This document shows, piece by piece, positions 44,556 to 55,975 of a stretch of DNA of 64,000 nt. The translations under genes and the position numbers were made by a program. The notes beneath the pieces are model-generated. The model was not told where the DNA came from. It saw nothing but the letters and a program-made list of their open reading frames with translations, and ran no database searches. Each line of letters opens with the position of its first letter. Within the stretch, counting starts at the first letter, position 1. This stretch comes from Gigaspora margarita (Eukaryota; Glomeromycota; Glomeromycetes; Diversisporales; Gigasporaceae): assembly GCA_009809945.1 (NCBI GenBank), contig WTPW01000187.1, positions 46,609 through 110,608 of the forward strand, in the 5' to 3' direction.

Positions 44556-47152
44556 TAATTATGAAAAAAATTAAGAAGTCATGACGCGTAAATTAAATTA
44601 AAGTTATATCGTATAGTAACCCCGATTTCCAAATAAATTAAAATCATATTGAACCGAATATAATTTTAATTAAAGATGCGATGGAAAATTCACAAAAACA
44701 GAAAATTTTATTTTAAATTACGCAATAAATCAATAGGAAAATTACTTTATAAAATACAATTTTGTAAAAGTAGATTATTTTTTTTTTTATAACGAATAAA
44801 GGTTCTCAGAGCAGATCACCGAGAATTACATGTAAAAAAATAGTTATTAAAACATATACGAGTTAGTATATTGTGCATATAAGCAAATAATAGGCATGAT
44901 CTAATTTCTAAGCAAGGCACAAGATGCTTGGCTCAAAATGTCTGGAACTTTACATGCATGTCTACAAAATACCCGGAACTTTTACACCTATGAGTACAGG
45001 CAATCTCGTAACAACGAACTGATGTAAAAAAAAAAAAAAAAAGAAAAAAAAAAGGAAAATCGTTCATCGACAATTCATTTTAACCGACATCACATCAGGT
45101 GAAGATTTACTAAAAATATATACCTGCAAACTAATAAAATGCTACCCTAAACCTATGTGATGTCGACTAAATAAACTTTCGGTGAAATGTCGGTGAAGTG
45201 AGCAACTCCGAAATTGGATTAAAGACACCATAGTTTTTTTTTTGTATATGAGTGACGCCAAAGGAAAACAGGACATTGGTTTATCATTTATTATTTAAAT
45301 AAATAATCAATGATAAACCAATGTCCTACTTTCCCTTAGCGTAACTCATATATACCCTCTATAAAATTTAAAAAATTTTTAACTAGAATTTGTTACGGAG
45401 GTTCGTTATAAAGAGAGTTAACTATCTTCCATGTGTTCATCTGCTGAAATTATTATATGATCAGCTTGAACCGATCCAGAATGGTCCCAGAAAGGCTTTG
45501 TCCTGGTTCAAAGACCGACCTTTGCAAGGACCGAACAAACCATAAATTTACCGGTATAAAGTAGTACGATGCAAGAAAACTACATTCACGTATTCTGTTT
45601 TGGATATTATTTTCAATGATCTCCCGATCATTATGCCAATATCATACTGATCTGTAATCTGTATGTGAATTAGTGGAAACGAAACCTTATTATTATTACA
45701 TATATGTACTGTACGTACATTTCCTAAAATTATATTGGCATAAATATTAAAGTCGATACGTAATTTAAAAATACATATTTGATTTCAATGTATATACTAC
45801 TTAATTATATGTTGCATTAACTTTATAATAATGGTTTTTTAAATTTCTTGCACTCGGGCAAGAAATCTAAAACCGTAATCTTTATAAAATGTTAAATTAT
45901 CGACTTTAATGTACGCATTTTGTCGATGCCAATAATTTATTTATTTATTTTTATAAGTAGTGATTGTAGTTTTCACCGTATAGCATTCATAAATATTGTA
46001 TTTCACCGGATGAAGATACTTTTCACGGCATTGCGGCCATGGAATATATATTTAGTTAATAATAATACATACTAATCATATTATTATATAATTAATAGCT
46101 ATTGTGATACGTACAGGAATTTCAAAGTTTGATTTATAATCAGAAATCAATACCATTCAAACAATTTAATCTCAGATCTTATCAATTTTGTACAATTAGA
46201 AAATTCTTGGTACTTCCATTTTATTCTATATTAGTGGGTCGCCTAAAAGCCGGGCACAATCACGTGATTGAACACCAATAAAATTGTTTATTTTGATCGA
46301 CATGGATCAGCCCGACGAAACAAAAACAATGTCGGGGAAGCTATTTTACTATAGAATTTGCTCTCACAAGGGATCCCTAGACTTGCTCATGATCCACTAC
46401 TGTCTGTATTAATATATAAATCGATTCTAGAGTATTCTTTACTATGTTGTAAATCGATTTCCATATTTGATAAAATCCGAGACTGAAATTAGATCAATTT
46501 CCTGTATAGTACAACTTACCGGTAAATTAGCTTTTTCCAAAAATTACTCCGATATCGAAGAACTCATTAGTAATCACATAACAATCGAGCGATTTTTTTT
46601 TTTGATCTGCAAAATTTTGCAAACTGCAATAAAAAACTTTTTATTCTTTTAAAATGTTTTTTTATTAATAATATAGTTTTTTGATTTTATATTTAATAAC
46701 AATTTAAAGTTTATATGTTATAATAAAAAATGCGCCCAACGCGTCCTGACGGCGGATTAACCGGAGGGTTAAAGTTTATATGTAATTAAAATTTGTCCAT
46801 TAATTTAATTTAAATCATAATTTTATCCAATTATATTGCTTGATTTTTATGTAACATAGATTCAAATTTGGCCACTTTTTATTGGAAATAAACTGTCCCC
46901 CCATACTTATATGACTATGCCAATTTAGAAATGATTCCTTGATTTATAATTTAATATTTTTTTTTTAACATTTAAAAAGTTATCAGATCTAGATTACACA
47001 ATGATCGGTAATGGCGATAAAAAAATAAGATTATTTTATCATCTAATTGATTGACAAGTGTTGTTAAATGTAAATTATTTTGAATGCGGAACGATTTTAT
47101 CATTCTTTTATTATTATTTTTTATATAAGTGCATACATCGAAAAAATAAAAA

Positions 47153-47188
<36 letters not shown>

Positions 47189-47253
47189 GATAAAAAGTAT
47201 ATTATCGAGAAATATTAATTAATAATATTATTAAAGATAAAAATTTTTAAAAA
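44556..47253. other. intergenic region upstream of the decarboxylase
   Basis: No coding sequence is recognised. It contains A runs (45027-45054, 47157-47184), a long palindrome (45244-45354) and ordinary AT-rich sequence. Unlike the flanks it is not obviously built of interspersed elements. The promoter of the decarboxylase should lie in its last few hundred bases; no specific motif can be called. Confidence 0.5.
45244..45354. repeat. near-perfect 111-base palindrome
   Basis: GTATATGAGTGACGCcAAAG at the left mirrors CTTAGCGTAACTCATATATAC at the right; the core GGACATTGGTTTATCATT mirrors AATGATAAACCAATGTCC around ATTTAAAT at about 45299. Likely a foldback MITE of recent origin. Confidence 0.8.
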
Positions 47254-49520
47254 ATGGAAGAAAGATTATGTGACGACGCTTTAGAACTTGAAAAATTCGT
47301 ATCCCAAATGAAAGAAATAATGGTTGAACGTAAGAAATATAAATTATAAATTATAAAATTATAAATTCAAAGTATATATTTATATAATTATTTCTTTAAT
47401 AAAAAAAATTTTTTTTTTAAATTGATAGATGTAAACAATAGTCGAAAACCGGATGCATTAGTTTTAGATTACAAATCTCCTGAAGAATTAAAAAAGTTGA
47501 TAGATTTGGAATTGGATTACGATGGAATTGGAGTTGTAGGTACCCGACTCGTTCACCCAACTTTATTATCTTTTTCATCTAAATTAATTTATTTTATTCC
47601 TAAAAAAAAAAAAAAATTATTTTTAATGTTTTATAAAAATAGGATTAATTCCATTAATACAAAACATATTAATATATAGTGTCAATACATGGCATCCGGG
47701 ATTTATGGGGAAATTATATGCTGGCACAAATCCTGTTGGTATTATATCTGAAATGTTGATAACATTATTGAATGCGAATTCACATGTTTATCACGTTTCA
47801 CCCGCACTTACAATAATCGAAAATACCGTTTCGCAAAGTTTGGCAAAATTATTAGGAATGGGAGAGGTAATTTTTAAATATATTGTATATACTTTTTAAA
47901 TATTTCTCTAAAATTATTCGATAAAATTTAGGAATCTGGAGGAATAACATGTCCGGGTGGTTCATTTTCTAATCAACTTGCAATGATAACAGCACGAACT
48001 TGTATGTTTCCCGAAATTAAAACTAAAGGTTATCATGCATTTGGAAAAAAATTGATGGTTTTCACTTCGATCTCTGGGCATTATTCTATTGATAAAACAG
48101 CTATGACGTTAGGTTTGGGTATTGATAATGTGATTAAAGTACCATGTGATGATCAAGGAAGGATGAGAACTGATGAACTAGGTAATAATTTTCTCAAAAT
48201 TTTAATAAATTGTTAATAGATTAATATGGAGGTTTTTTTTTTTTTGGTTTATTCACAGAACGATTGATCAAAAACTCTTTCCAACGAGGAGAAATGCCAT
48301 TTTACATTAATGCTACGGCTGGTACCACTGTTTTGGTATGTATTTATTTATTTAATTCATGTTACCGTATTTTCGTGAAATAACGGGCATGGGAAAATCG
48401 CGTCCCCTAATAATAGAAGTAGCAGACAAATTTTGAGAAAAATTTTTCTTTGCCTCAAAAAAAAAAAAAAAAAAACTCATGCACGTACTCAAAATAACGC
48501 GTATATATTCAAAATATCGCGCAGGTGGACGAAAATACGGCAATTGGTTTTCATGTATTGAACTAGCTAAATTAATTATGTATACCTTATTATGAAAATT
48601 TTAATTTAGGGGTCATTTGATCCATTATTTGAGATAGGAAAAATAGCTAAACGATACAATCTCTGGTTTCACATTGATGGATCTTGGGGTGGAAGTCTAG
48701 TGTTTTCTAACAAATATAGGCATATGATTGATGGTGCTAATCTAGTATGTTTTTTCCCAATCATTTTTTTTACCAAATATTTTTACTTGTTTATACATTT
48801 AAAACTAATTTCTTTTTATTACCATAACAGGCCGATACGTTTGTATTAAACCCTCATAAAATGTTAGGTACACCATTACAATGTTCATTTTTACTTGCAA
48901 GAGATAAAAAAATATTTTCACAATCAAATTCGTTGAAAGCCGAGTATTTATTTCGTCAAGACGATGATTTAGGTGATGGTACAGTTGGGTGTGGTCGTCG
49001 TCCTGATGCAGTAAAATTATTTATAGGGTGGAAAATATATGGTATACAAGGATATCAAATGCGAATTGATCATGCATTTAAAATGGCTAAATATTTAACT
49101 TTAATAGTAAGGAATATTCAACGATTTAAATTAGTATTGGATGAACCACCAAGTTTACAAGTTTGCTTTTGGTATTTACCTATTGGAATTGATTTTAACT
49201 TAGAAAATAAAAGATTTAGAAAAATGATTTCGATGATCACCAAAGAAATACATAGGAGGATAATGTATCGTGGAAAGTTTTTATTAGATTATTCACCTGC
49301 GATAATTGGTGAAAAAGAATTTCCATGTTTTTTCAGAATTGCTTTGAATGCACCTTCAATTTGTGAAAAACATTTAGAAGATATGGTAAACGAAATTGAA
49401 AAGACAGGAGAAGGTATTTTAGAATGGTACGAAGAATTTGATGATGAAATTAATGGTGAGATGAGAAATGGAGTGAACGGAAATGGATATATTGATATTG
49501 AAAATGGACTTAACAAATAA
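47254..49520 (+). CDS. group II PLP-dependent decarboxylase (glutamate/cysteine-sulfinate decarboxylase type)
   Basis: Predicted to remove the alpha-carboxyl of an acidic amino acid (glutamate to GABA, or cysteine sulfinate/aspartate). Seven exons: 47254-47329, 47429-47539, 47643-47866, 47932-48181, 48259-48335, 48610-48744 and 48831-49520; all introns are GT-AG and frame-conserving, giving 520 aa, normal for the family. Landmarks: SVNTWHPGFMGKLYAGTNP (exon 3), CPGGSFSNQLAM (144-155), the ring-stacking His in SGHYS (His187), HIDGSWGG (Asp269, cofactor nitrogen contact) and NPHKMLG (Lys301, Schiff base). The C-terminus is Asn/Gly/Glu-rich and variable. Which substrate is used cannot be read from the sequence. 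Intron 5 holds a TIR element; the CsbD-like gene is convergent, stop codons 467 bases apart. No damage is seen. Confidence 0.92.
48365..48540. mobile_element. TIR element inside decarboxylase intron 5
   Basis: The ends CCGTATTTTCGTGAAATAAC and GGACGAAAATACGG are inverted; interior words AATAACGGGCATG and CTCATGCACGTACTC plus an A run (48459-48475). Vocabulary shared with 29440-29550 and 51605-51650. It lies wholly within the intron. Confidence 0.7.
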
Positions 49521-49986
49521 AAAAAAAAGGATGTTAATAGTCTCGACCGATCACAATTTTTTATAAACTTTATAGTTCAAAAAAAAGTAACTAAATATCT
49601 TTACACTATTTATGTATTTATGTATGAATTCTAATTAAAAATATTAATACGTATTTAGAAAGTTTTATTAATTAAAACATAATAAATAGATATATTTATA
49701 TAATTATTTATTCCATATTTAATTCATGGTAATTTTATTTAAGCAATTGATTGATATAACAGATTATGATTATAGCAATCGTAATTTATAAAAATACACA
49801 TGGATATAATTCTTTTAAGAAAAATGATTTAACATATTTATTCAAAATAATCAAAGTAATCGCATATAGTAAGACAAATAAAAATCCCTCAGCAATTTAC
49901 AACATCTTTCTTTTTTCTAATATTTAGTAATTTCCTAAACATTTTGCTTCCGAACGACATACCACCATTGCAACAAACTATGAATT

Positions 49987-50462
49987 TTATTCATTAACTT
50001 TACGTTCTGCCTGACCTTTCATTTCAGTTGCCTTTCCTTCAGCCTTCATTTGAGTATCGCCAATAGTATTACCGGTGGCTTTTTTAACTTCTCCAGATTT
50101 TTGGTCTTTGTCACCTATTTTTATTACGTGCAATAAATATATATAAAATATGTAATAAAAAAAAAAAATCGAAGATCGCATAGGAAAACAACAATACCTT
50201 CAGTTTTACCCGTCGCTTTTGCGGCTTCATATTCACTTTGTCCTAATAGTTAAAGTTAAATGATTGTCGTTAGTACAATAAACTTTTATATCCTACAATA
50301 TATATATATACACAATATATAATTATGTTAACAGTAACCTTCAATCTTCCTTTCTCTTCCTTCAGCTTCCATCTTATCACTACCTACAGTTTTACCAACA
50401 GTTTCTTTAGTTGCGCCTCCGTAGTACTTAAGGGTAGCATCAGTTTTTGATGGTTCTGACAT
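49987..50462 (-). CDS. CsbD-like small protein
   Basis: Three exons on the minus strand: 50462-50339, 50242-50198 and 50114-49987, GT-AG introns of 96 and 83 bases, frame kept, 98 aa. The protein is a hydrophilic, Lys/Glu/Gly-rich chain with repeated CsbD-type motifs: TLKYYGGATKETVGKTVGS, KMEAEGRERKIEG, YEAAKATGKTEG, KKATGNTIGDTQMKAEGKA and TEMKGQAERKVNE. CsbD-like proteins are small stress-associated proteins in bacteria and occur widely in fungi; their biochemical role is not settled. Start chosen at the first ATG (MSEPSKTD), which opens exon 1. Convergent with the decarboxylase. No transmembrane or signal segment. Intact. Confidence 0.88.
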
Positions 50463-51093
50463 GTTTAGAAATAAATTTTACGTATATTATAAATTTTTGT
50501 AAGATAATACGAGTTGAAATTAATTCTTTTTTTTTTTTTTTAATATAATATTTTTTAAAAAAAAAAAAGGTTGATTAAAGCGAAATTTTTTACTCTATTT
50601 ATATATTCTTTACGATAATGTAAAGAATTCTGACACTACCTCATTTTACGTAAAAATTAAGTAATTACAACTTTTTTTTTATACAAGAAAATATGATGAT
50701 TTAATAAACATTTCTTGGTGATTTCATTATTGCATAGTTAATGTATAATATCGATATCGATATGAAATTTCATGAGAAACACGACCACCGTTATTTAAAT
50801 AGTTAGTTTAAAAAAGTTATAGCTTTAGGTTTTCAATGATCTAATTGATTTAATACAGTATATCTTTTCTTTGTCAGTATATATATACTGTATATGTATA
50901 TATTTGATTAATTAATCATAGAAATAAAAAAAAAAAAAAAACTTAAGTATAAAAAACATCACTGTAAAATCACAAAATAATGGCTGTCTCCTTTATTAAT
51001 TTCTGAATGGGCGTCTCAAATTACACGGCTCCTAATTGTTACCCTTGACTTTTTTTTTTTTACTGATATTTTAATGGTTGATATTTTTATTTG
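50463..51093. other. upstream region of the CsbD-like gene, non-coding
   Basis: AT-rich, with A/T runs (50528-50570, 50930-50942) and no recognisable gene. It should include the minus-strand promoter of the CsbD-like gene near 50463-50600. No specific motif is claimed. Confidence 0.45.
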
Positions 51094-51326
51094 AAAATTT
51101 CTATTTGTACACTAGTGTATGAAACACGGGTATATTAATATCTCAAGACCCCAAATATAAATTAGCCTTTGAGGTTCTAACAAAAAATGTTCCTTGCAAA
51201 ATTTTAACATAAACTATAACCCTTTCCATCCCAAAGCTAACCCTTACCCTAACTTTAAATCGGGTTTAATTTTTGGTTAAAATTAATACCCGTGTTTCAT
51301 ACACTAGTGTACAATAAGAAATTTTC
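51094..51326. mobile_element. telomere-word TIR element, family C copy 2
   Basis: The left GAAAATTTCTATTTGTACAC and TAGTGTATGAAACACGGGTAT mirror ATACCCGTGTTTCATACACTA and GTGTACAATAAGAAATTTTC. The interior contains CTAACCCTTACCCTAAC (about 51237-51253). The reversed copy at 4017-4237 has a longer TTAGGG run. This is the better-preserved end-to-end copy. Confidence 0.8.
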
Positions 51327-51492
51327 TTTTTATTTTCATGATATTTTTCGGGCGGGCGTAGGTTTTTAGATTGTATTAGGTTATTAGAAAGAAAAAAAGT
51401 TTATTTTGCCGTGAAGAAAAGCCGTGAAAAATTCCTGTGAAAATAAATCAGTTATTACACGTCATTAAACATCCCGAATCAGTCTCGATATC

Positions 51493-51525
51493 ATGCATCA
51501 TTGTGGCGCAGCCACAATGATGCAT
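51493..51525. repeat. perfect hairpin
   Basis: 15-base arms ATGCATCATTGTGGC and GCCACAATGATGCAT around GCA. It is isolated, with no T-run; function unknown. Confidence 0.8.
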
Positions 51526-51769
51526 AATATTGTTTAATCATATCTGGTATAATAACATTTACGTAATAATCAAGATCAGAATACCTGCTCTTTATTTCGA
51601 AATCATTACATGTACAGTACATACTCAAAATAACGCGCAGATGCTCAAATATGAGTTACTAATTTTATTAAATTAAATATAGTCTAGTATAAAATGAAGA
51701 TTAAGTAATAATAAAATTTTTGAAGCAATTATTTAGTAAAAAATTTAAAAGATAATAATAAAATATGGT

Positions 51770-51955
51770 TTGGTGCTGGGAAAAGTGACGAATTTTGACA
51801 AAAATATAATGCTCACAAAAAATTATTATCTCGTGATCTATTGATTAAAATTATATTATTTTGGTATCGTCTCGATGAATGGTAATTCTGATCAATAATT
51901 CACATGATAATTAATTTTTTGTGTGCATTTCAAATTCGTCCCTTTCCCAACACTA
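51770..51955. mobile_element. short TIR element
   Basis: The left TTGGTGCTGGGAAAAGTGAC with GAATTTTGACAAAAAT mirrors CAAATTCGTCCCTTTCCCAA and CACTAA at the right; AAAAAATTATTATC mirrors GATAATTAATTTTTT. It is 186 bases and non-coding. Confidence 0.75.
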
Positions 51956-52039
51956 AGCCCATATTAATAGTACTGTAATATTTTTATTTTTATTTTATAC
52001 AATATAAAAAAAATTGTATTTTAATATATTAAACCAGTA

Positions 52040-52055
52040 AAACGGCGCGCCGTTT
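52040..52055. repeat. GC-rich perfect palindrome
   Basis: AAACGGCGCGCCGTTT is a 16-base perfect palindrome in otherwise AT-rich DNA. No function is inferred. The rest of 51956-52379 shows no gene. Confidence 0.7.
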
Positions 52056-52379
52056 CGTAGGATTGAAGCCTTATTTATTACACGCTTAAACTTTGAAATA
52101 ACTTTATAACAATAATATATCATATATATATATATTATATGAATAATAAGATATGTGTTAATTTTAAGCAGCATATTATATAAGTTTATTTTACTGTAAT
52201 ATGTATATGAACAAACATCAATTTAAAATTCGTAAATTATAATCATCGCTCTTCGGCTAATCGATGTTGTAATAGTTCATAATCAGTTAAACATAAAGTT
52301 ATCCTCCGGAAAGGTTTGCAATATATTGATCGAGTTCAATATTAGAATAAAAAAGGAACACTATTTTTGAGATATCTTA

Positions 52380-52900
52380 TCAAGATTAAAATATTTGACC
52401 GTTTAACTTTAAAATCTTGAATGAAGTAATGTCTTGTCAAGCTTTCGAATAACTAAAGTATCAATCGTGGAAGAGTTATCCTGTGAAAAGTTAATTACAT
52501 TTCCTCGATACCCAAGTTACCCGCCTTGAAGCCTGTAAACAATAAATATAGGAAGAACTTGTGCAATAAGCATTTCTTCAATTTGTCTGAGTTGGGGAAG
52601 TTATCATTTTAATTTTTAAATTATATATATAAGATATAGACATTGATATATACATATCTTTTTTTTTTTCATAATACATGTTTTTTTTTACATACCGGAT
52701 TCCATATCATTTTCTTCTGAAAACCTTTTGGTATTAATTTTTCTTGTAATACATAATTCTTATTATTAATATGTACTAATCTAATACGATCGTAGGGAAA
52801 AGTTTCTTTACAAATAGGACAGAATTTGAATTTAAGTGCAGAAACTGCATTGCTAAATTCTTCAGAAGACCCTGATCGTAATTAGAAAGCTGGCATGCGG
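52380..52900 (-). pseudogene. Helitron-associated DUF6570-type remnant
   Basis: Minus strand. SSEEFSNAVSALKFKFCPIC and KETFPYDRIRLVHINNKNYV (52880-52745; a CxxC pair), then with a frameshift KRFSEENDMESGM (about 52710-52690), a gap that may be an intron, and TQIEEMLIAQVLPIFIVYRL, QGG, stop, LGYRGNVINFSQD (52580-52480), followed by STIDTLVIRK. The sequence C.IC..., FSEENDM, IEEMLIAQV..VYRL.GGQ.GY.GNVINFPQD is the pattern of the DUF6570 domain that lies upstream of the Helitron replication initiator. No Rep or helicase motif is present in the window. At least one stop and one frameshift. Confidence 0.6.
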
Positions 52901-52917
52901 CAAAATATTTTGATCCC

Positions 52918-52953
<36 letters not shown>

Positions 52954-54213
52954 GTTAATGTAAATAGTCAATATTTAATCATTTGTTTTCTTTTTCGATA
53001 TTATTTTAATTTTGCGCCAATCTTGACTTTTTTTTTATTGACTCATCATTTTGGTGCCATAGAAACCAATCTCTTTCTTCTAGCTTCTTGCAGCCCCTTG
53101 TTCAAGCGTACAAATTTGTTTTTCGTATCGACACACTTATTAATTAGCTTCTAATTGGCTTTTGTTAATCGACTATTTATTTATATTACGTTATCATATT
53201 TGTTTTTTACCATATTTATCATATTTATTTATAACGTTAACAGTTAATATAGTCTAATTTATTTATCACAATTTTTTTTTTGATGGTCGAAAAAAAATTC
53301 TGATTAAATTTTTACAGGGAATACGATTGTTCAAAAATCAAGGTTTATCTAATTACAGGGGCGGGTCTTCCACTCTGCTCCCCTCCGCTCCAGCCCAATT
53401 AGTTAAGACTTATATAGTAATTAATAAAATCGTAAAATTTTAAAATCGATTTTATTTAAAAATTATTTTATAAGCTAAAGTTAAAAACTATTAAAAGTAG
53501 TTTAGAAATTAAATTATAAAAATTGGCACTATAAAAAAAAACATGCTGTAATAAAGAAAATTTGCCATGTTGAATGGCATAATTCGATGCCATTCAACAC
53601 TATCACATGACTTCGCGGACACATGATCTGGCATTATACTGTAATATAGCACATGAAATATGTTACCCACAGATCATGCGATATAATTTTAATGAATATC
53701 ATTTCATTATATCATTCTATCTTAGATGATGTAATGAAACGATGCTATCAGAAATAAATTTGGGTGGTGAATTTTGTCCGGTTACAATTGTAAAGTTACA
53801 TCACAAATTTTGTGTGTATCGTAAATGTGCATATCCAAGACCTGGATCTGTTCATTCCACTTTGTACTTATAGTCTAGCTATTTGAAAAAAACTGCATTT
53901 AATTAATAATTATTTCGTGGTTCGCACCTGGGTCTAATTCATGGTGAGTATACTATTTCAGGGGATCTTATTTATGCACGTTTACGTTAAATAGTTCACG
54001 CAATTTTTAACCCTAATTCTGGAACCGCTTAAAATTTGCCGCACGCATAATTTAAAAAAATTTTTTTAAGTTTTATAATTAAAAATACAATTATTTTATT
54101 ATTTAAAAAAAAAAAAAATAGGAAAAAAACTTCACGTAACAAAAAGTAAAAAAACTTGTAAAAAATTTACAAACTTATTGCGTAATGAAGCCTATACTTG
54201 CTGACAAAACTCA
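52901..54213. other. AT-rich non-coding stretch
   Basis: Contains an A run (52920-52950), a perfect hairpin GTTGAATGGCAT/ATGCCATTCAAC at 53569-53598, CATGATCTGGCATTAT-type words around 53615-53700, and no recognisable gene. Short open frames such as 52951-53154 lack coding character. Confidence 0.5.
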
Positions 54214-54345
54214 TGGGATTTGGATTTGTTCATTTCAAACCCGAACAAATGGAATTGTCCAACTATTTTTGAAAATTCTATATGGACAAATTCCAAATCC
54301 CAAATCCCAAATTCTGTTCCAAGTCTCAAATCCACATGATGATTA
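54214..54345. repeat. degenerate GGGATTT / AAATCCC word repeat
   Basis: GGGATTTGGATTTG at the left and AAATTCCAAATCCC, AAATCCCAAATTC at the right form an inverted, word-repeat element. The same vocabulary in the opposite orientation is at 55795-55970. A TIR fragment of family F (AAAATAAGCTACTC, about 54368; AAAATAAGCTAACCC, about 54421) follows. Confidence 0.65.
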
Positions 54346-54504
54346 CTGTATTTTTACAAAGATTCGAAAATAAGCTACTCTTCCTCTTTTGGTCAAAAAA
54401 CTTTAAACCTTTTTTGATCTAAAAATAAGCTAACCCACAATCGACAATAGTTGCTACATAGTAAAGTCAAACGTTTACTATATAAATCGATTATAGTTGC
54501 TTAA

Positions 54505-55474
54505 CAGTCATAGGACATGTCCCCTAGAAATAAATTTATAATAAAAATTATAAAAAAAACATATGAATTTACTATATAACTTTGAGCTAAGATCCCTCTC
54601 TGGGTTAACTAATTAACTTAAAATTAAAGTTTGCAGGTATATAGAACAAGAAAAGAAGAAAATTTTGAGCTTAAAAAACCATATTAAAATTTTGCTAATT
54701 TTGCACTTTTTCAAAATGTAACTCTGTCAAAAACAAATATTTACAAATTTTAAATCAGCAATTATATGTAAAATTATGCTCTGAACAACTTTACTTAGGC
54801 GACGGAAGTAGGTTACCTTGTAAGNNNNNNNNNNNNNNNNNNNNNNNNNNNNNNNNNNNNNNNNNNNNNNNNNNNNNNNNNNNNNNNNNNNNNNNNNNNN
54901 NNNNNNNNNNNNNNNNNNNNNNNNNNNNNNNNNNNNNNNNNNNNNNNNNNNNNNNNNNNNNNNNNNNNNNNNNNNNNNNNNNNNNNNNNNNNNNNNNNNN
55001 NNNNNNNNNNNNNNNNNNNNNNNNNNNNNNNNNNNNNNNNNNNNNNNNNNNNNNNNNNNNNNNNNNNNNNNNNNNNNNNNNNNNNNNNNNNNNNNNNNNN
55101 NNNNNNNNNNNNNNNNNNNNNNNNNNNNNNNNNNNNNNNNNNNNNNNNNNNNNNNNNNNNNNNNNNNNNNNNNNNNNNNNNNNNNNNNNNNNNNNNNNNN
55201 NNNNNNNNNNNNNNNNNNNNNNNNNNNNNNNNNNNNNNNNNNNNNNNNNNNNNNNNNNNNNNNNNNNNNNNNNNNNNNNNNNNNNNNNNNNNNNNNNNNN
55301 NNNNNNNNNNNNNNNNNNNNNNNNNNNNNNNNNNNNNNNNNNNNNNNNNNNNNNNNNNNNNNNNNNNNNNNNNNNNNNNNNNNNNNNNNNNNNNNNNNNN
55401 NNNNNNNNNTTTTTTTATAATTTTTATTATAAATTTATTTTAAACCAATTTTAAGGGGACATGTCCTATGACTG
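54505..55474. mobile_element. TTAA-flanked TIR element (piggyBac-like target), containing a gap
   Basis: The ends CAGTCATAGGACATGTCCCC (54505) and GGGGACATGTCCTATGACTG (ends 55474) are perfect inverted repeats bordered by TTAA on both sides (54501-54504, 55475-55478). Subterminal AAATTTATAATAAAAATTAT is mirrored too. The visible left interior is non-coding and holds the repeat shared with 14850-15010; 585 bases in the middle are unknown. TTAA duplication is the hallmark of piggyBac-type transposases, so a non-autonomous derivative is likely. Confidence 0.8.
54825..55409. other. assembly gap
   Basis: 585 N. It lies inside nested inverted repeats, which probably explains why it was not assembled. 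Confidence 0.98.
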
Positions 55475-55794
55475 TTAAGTAAACTTATTTGGAAGATCAA
55501 AATACACATATTCTAAAATTTTTTATCAAGATTGGACAAGTTTTTATTATTTGACTTTTGATTTTTATATTTGATAAAAATATTAAAATTTTTTAAAAAA
55601 ATATATTCAGTAAACATAAAATTAAAAGTAAAATAATAAAAAGTTTTTTAATTTTATTAATAAAAATTTTGGAATATGTGTATTTTGATCTTTCAAACAA
55701 GTTTATATAATTAATTATTATTGATTTACATAGTAAAATTTAGGCTTTACAAATTGATTTTATCTCAAAATAAATTATCAAATTTTTTGTACCT

Positions 55795-55975
55795 GTTTTT
55801 CAAATTTTGATTTGGGATTTGGAATGGAATAGGATTTGAATTTGGATTTGAGATGGGATTTGAAATGGGATTTGAAATTTGAGATTAGGATTTGGGATTT
55901 AAAATAGGATTTGGGATTTGGAATTGGGATTTGGGATTTGGGATTTAAAATTTGAAATTTGGAATTTGGGTGGAA
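55795..55975. repeat. degenerate GGGATTTG / GAAATTTG word repeat
   Basis: About twenty units of 7-9 bases (GGGATTT, GGAATTT, GAAATTT) in a row. The minus-strand reading NPKSQIPIPNPKSYFKSQIL is a by-product of the repeat. Right of it (56030-56165) is an A-rich filler of AAATAAAAAA words. Confidence 0.75.

Larger units (their letters stand above)
54449..55750. repeat. foldback element, family I copy 3, split by an insertion
   Basis: Begins AGTTGCTACATAGTAAAGTC (54449) and ends in ACATAGTAAAATTTAGGCTTTAC (about 55730-55750) with GGAAGATCAAAATACACATA, TTTGACTTTTGATTTTTATA and their mirror images between 55495 and 55710. A TTAA-flanked element sits in the left arm. Confidence 0.75.
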
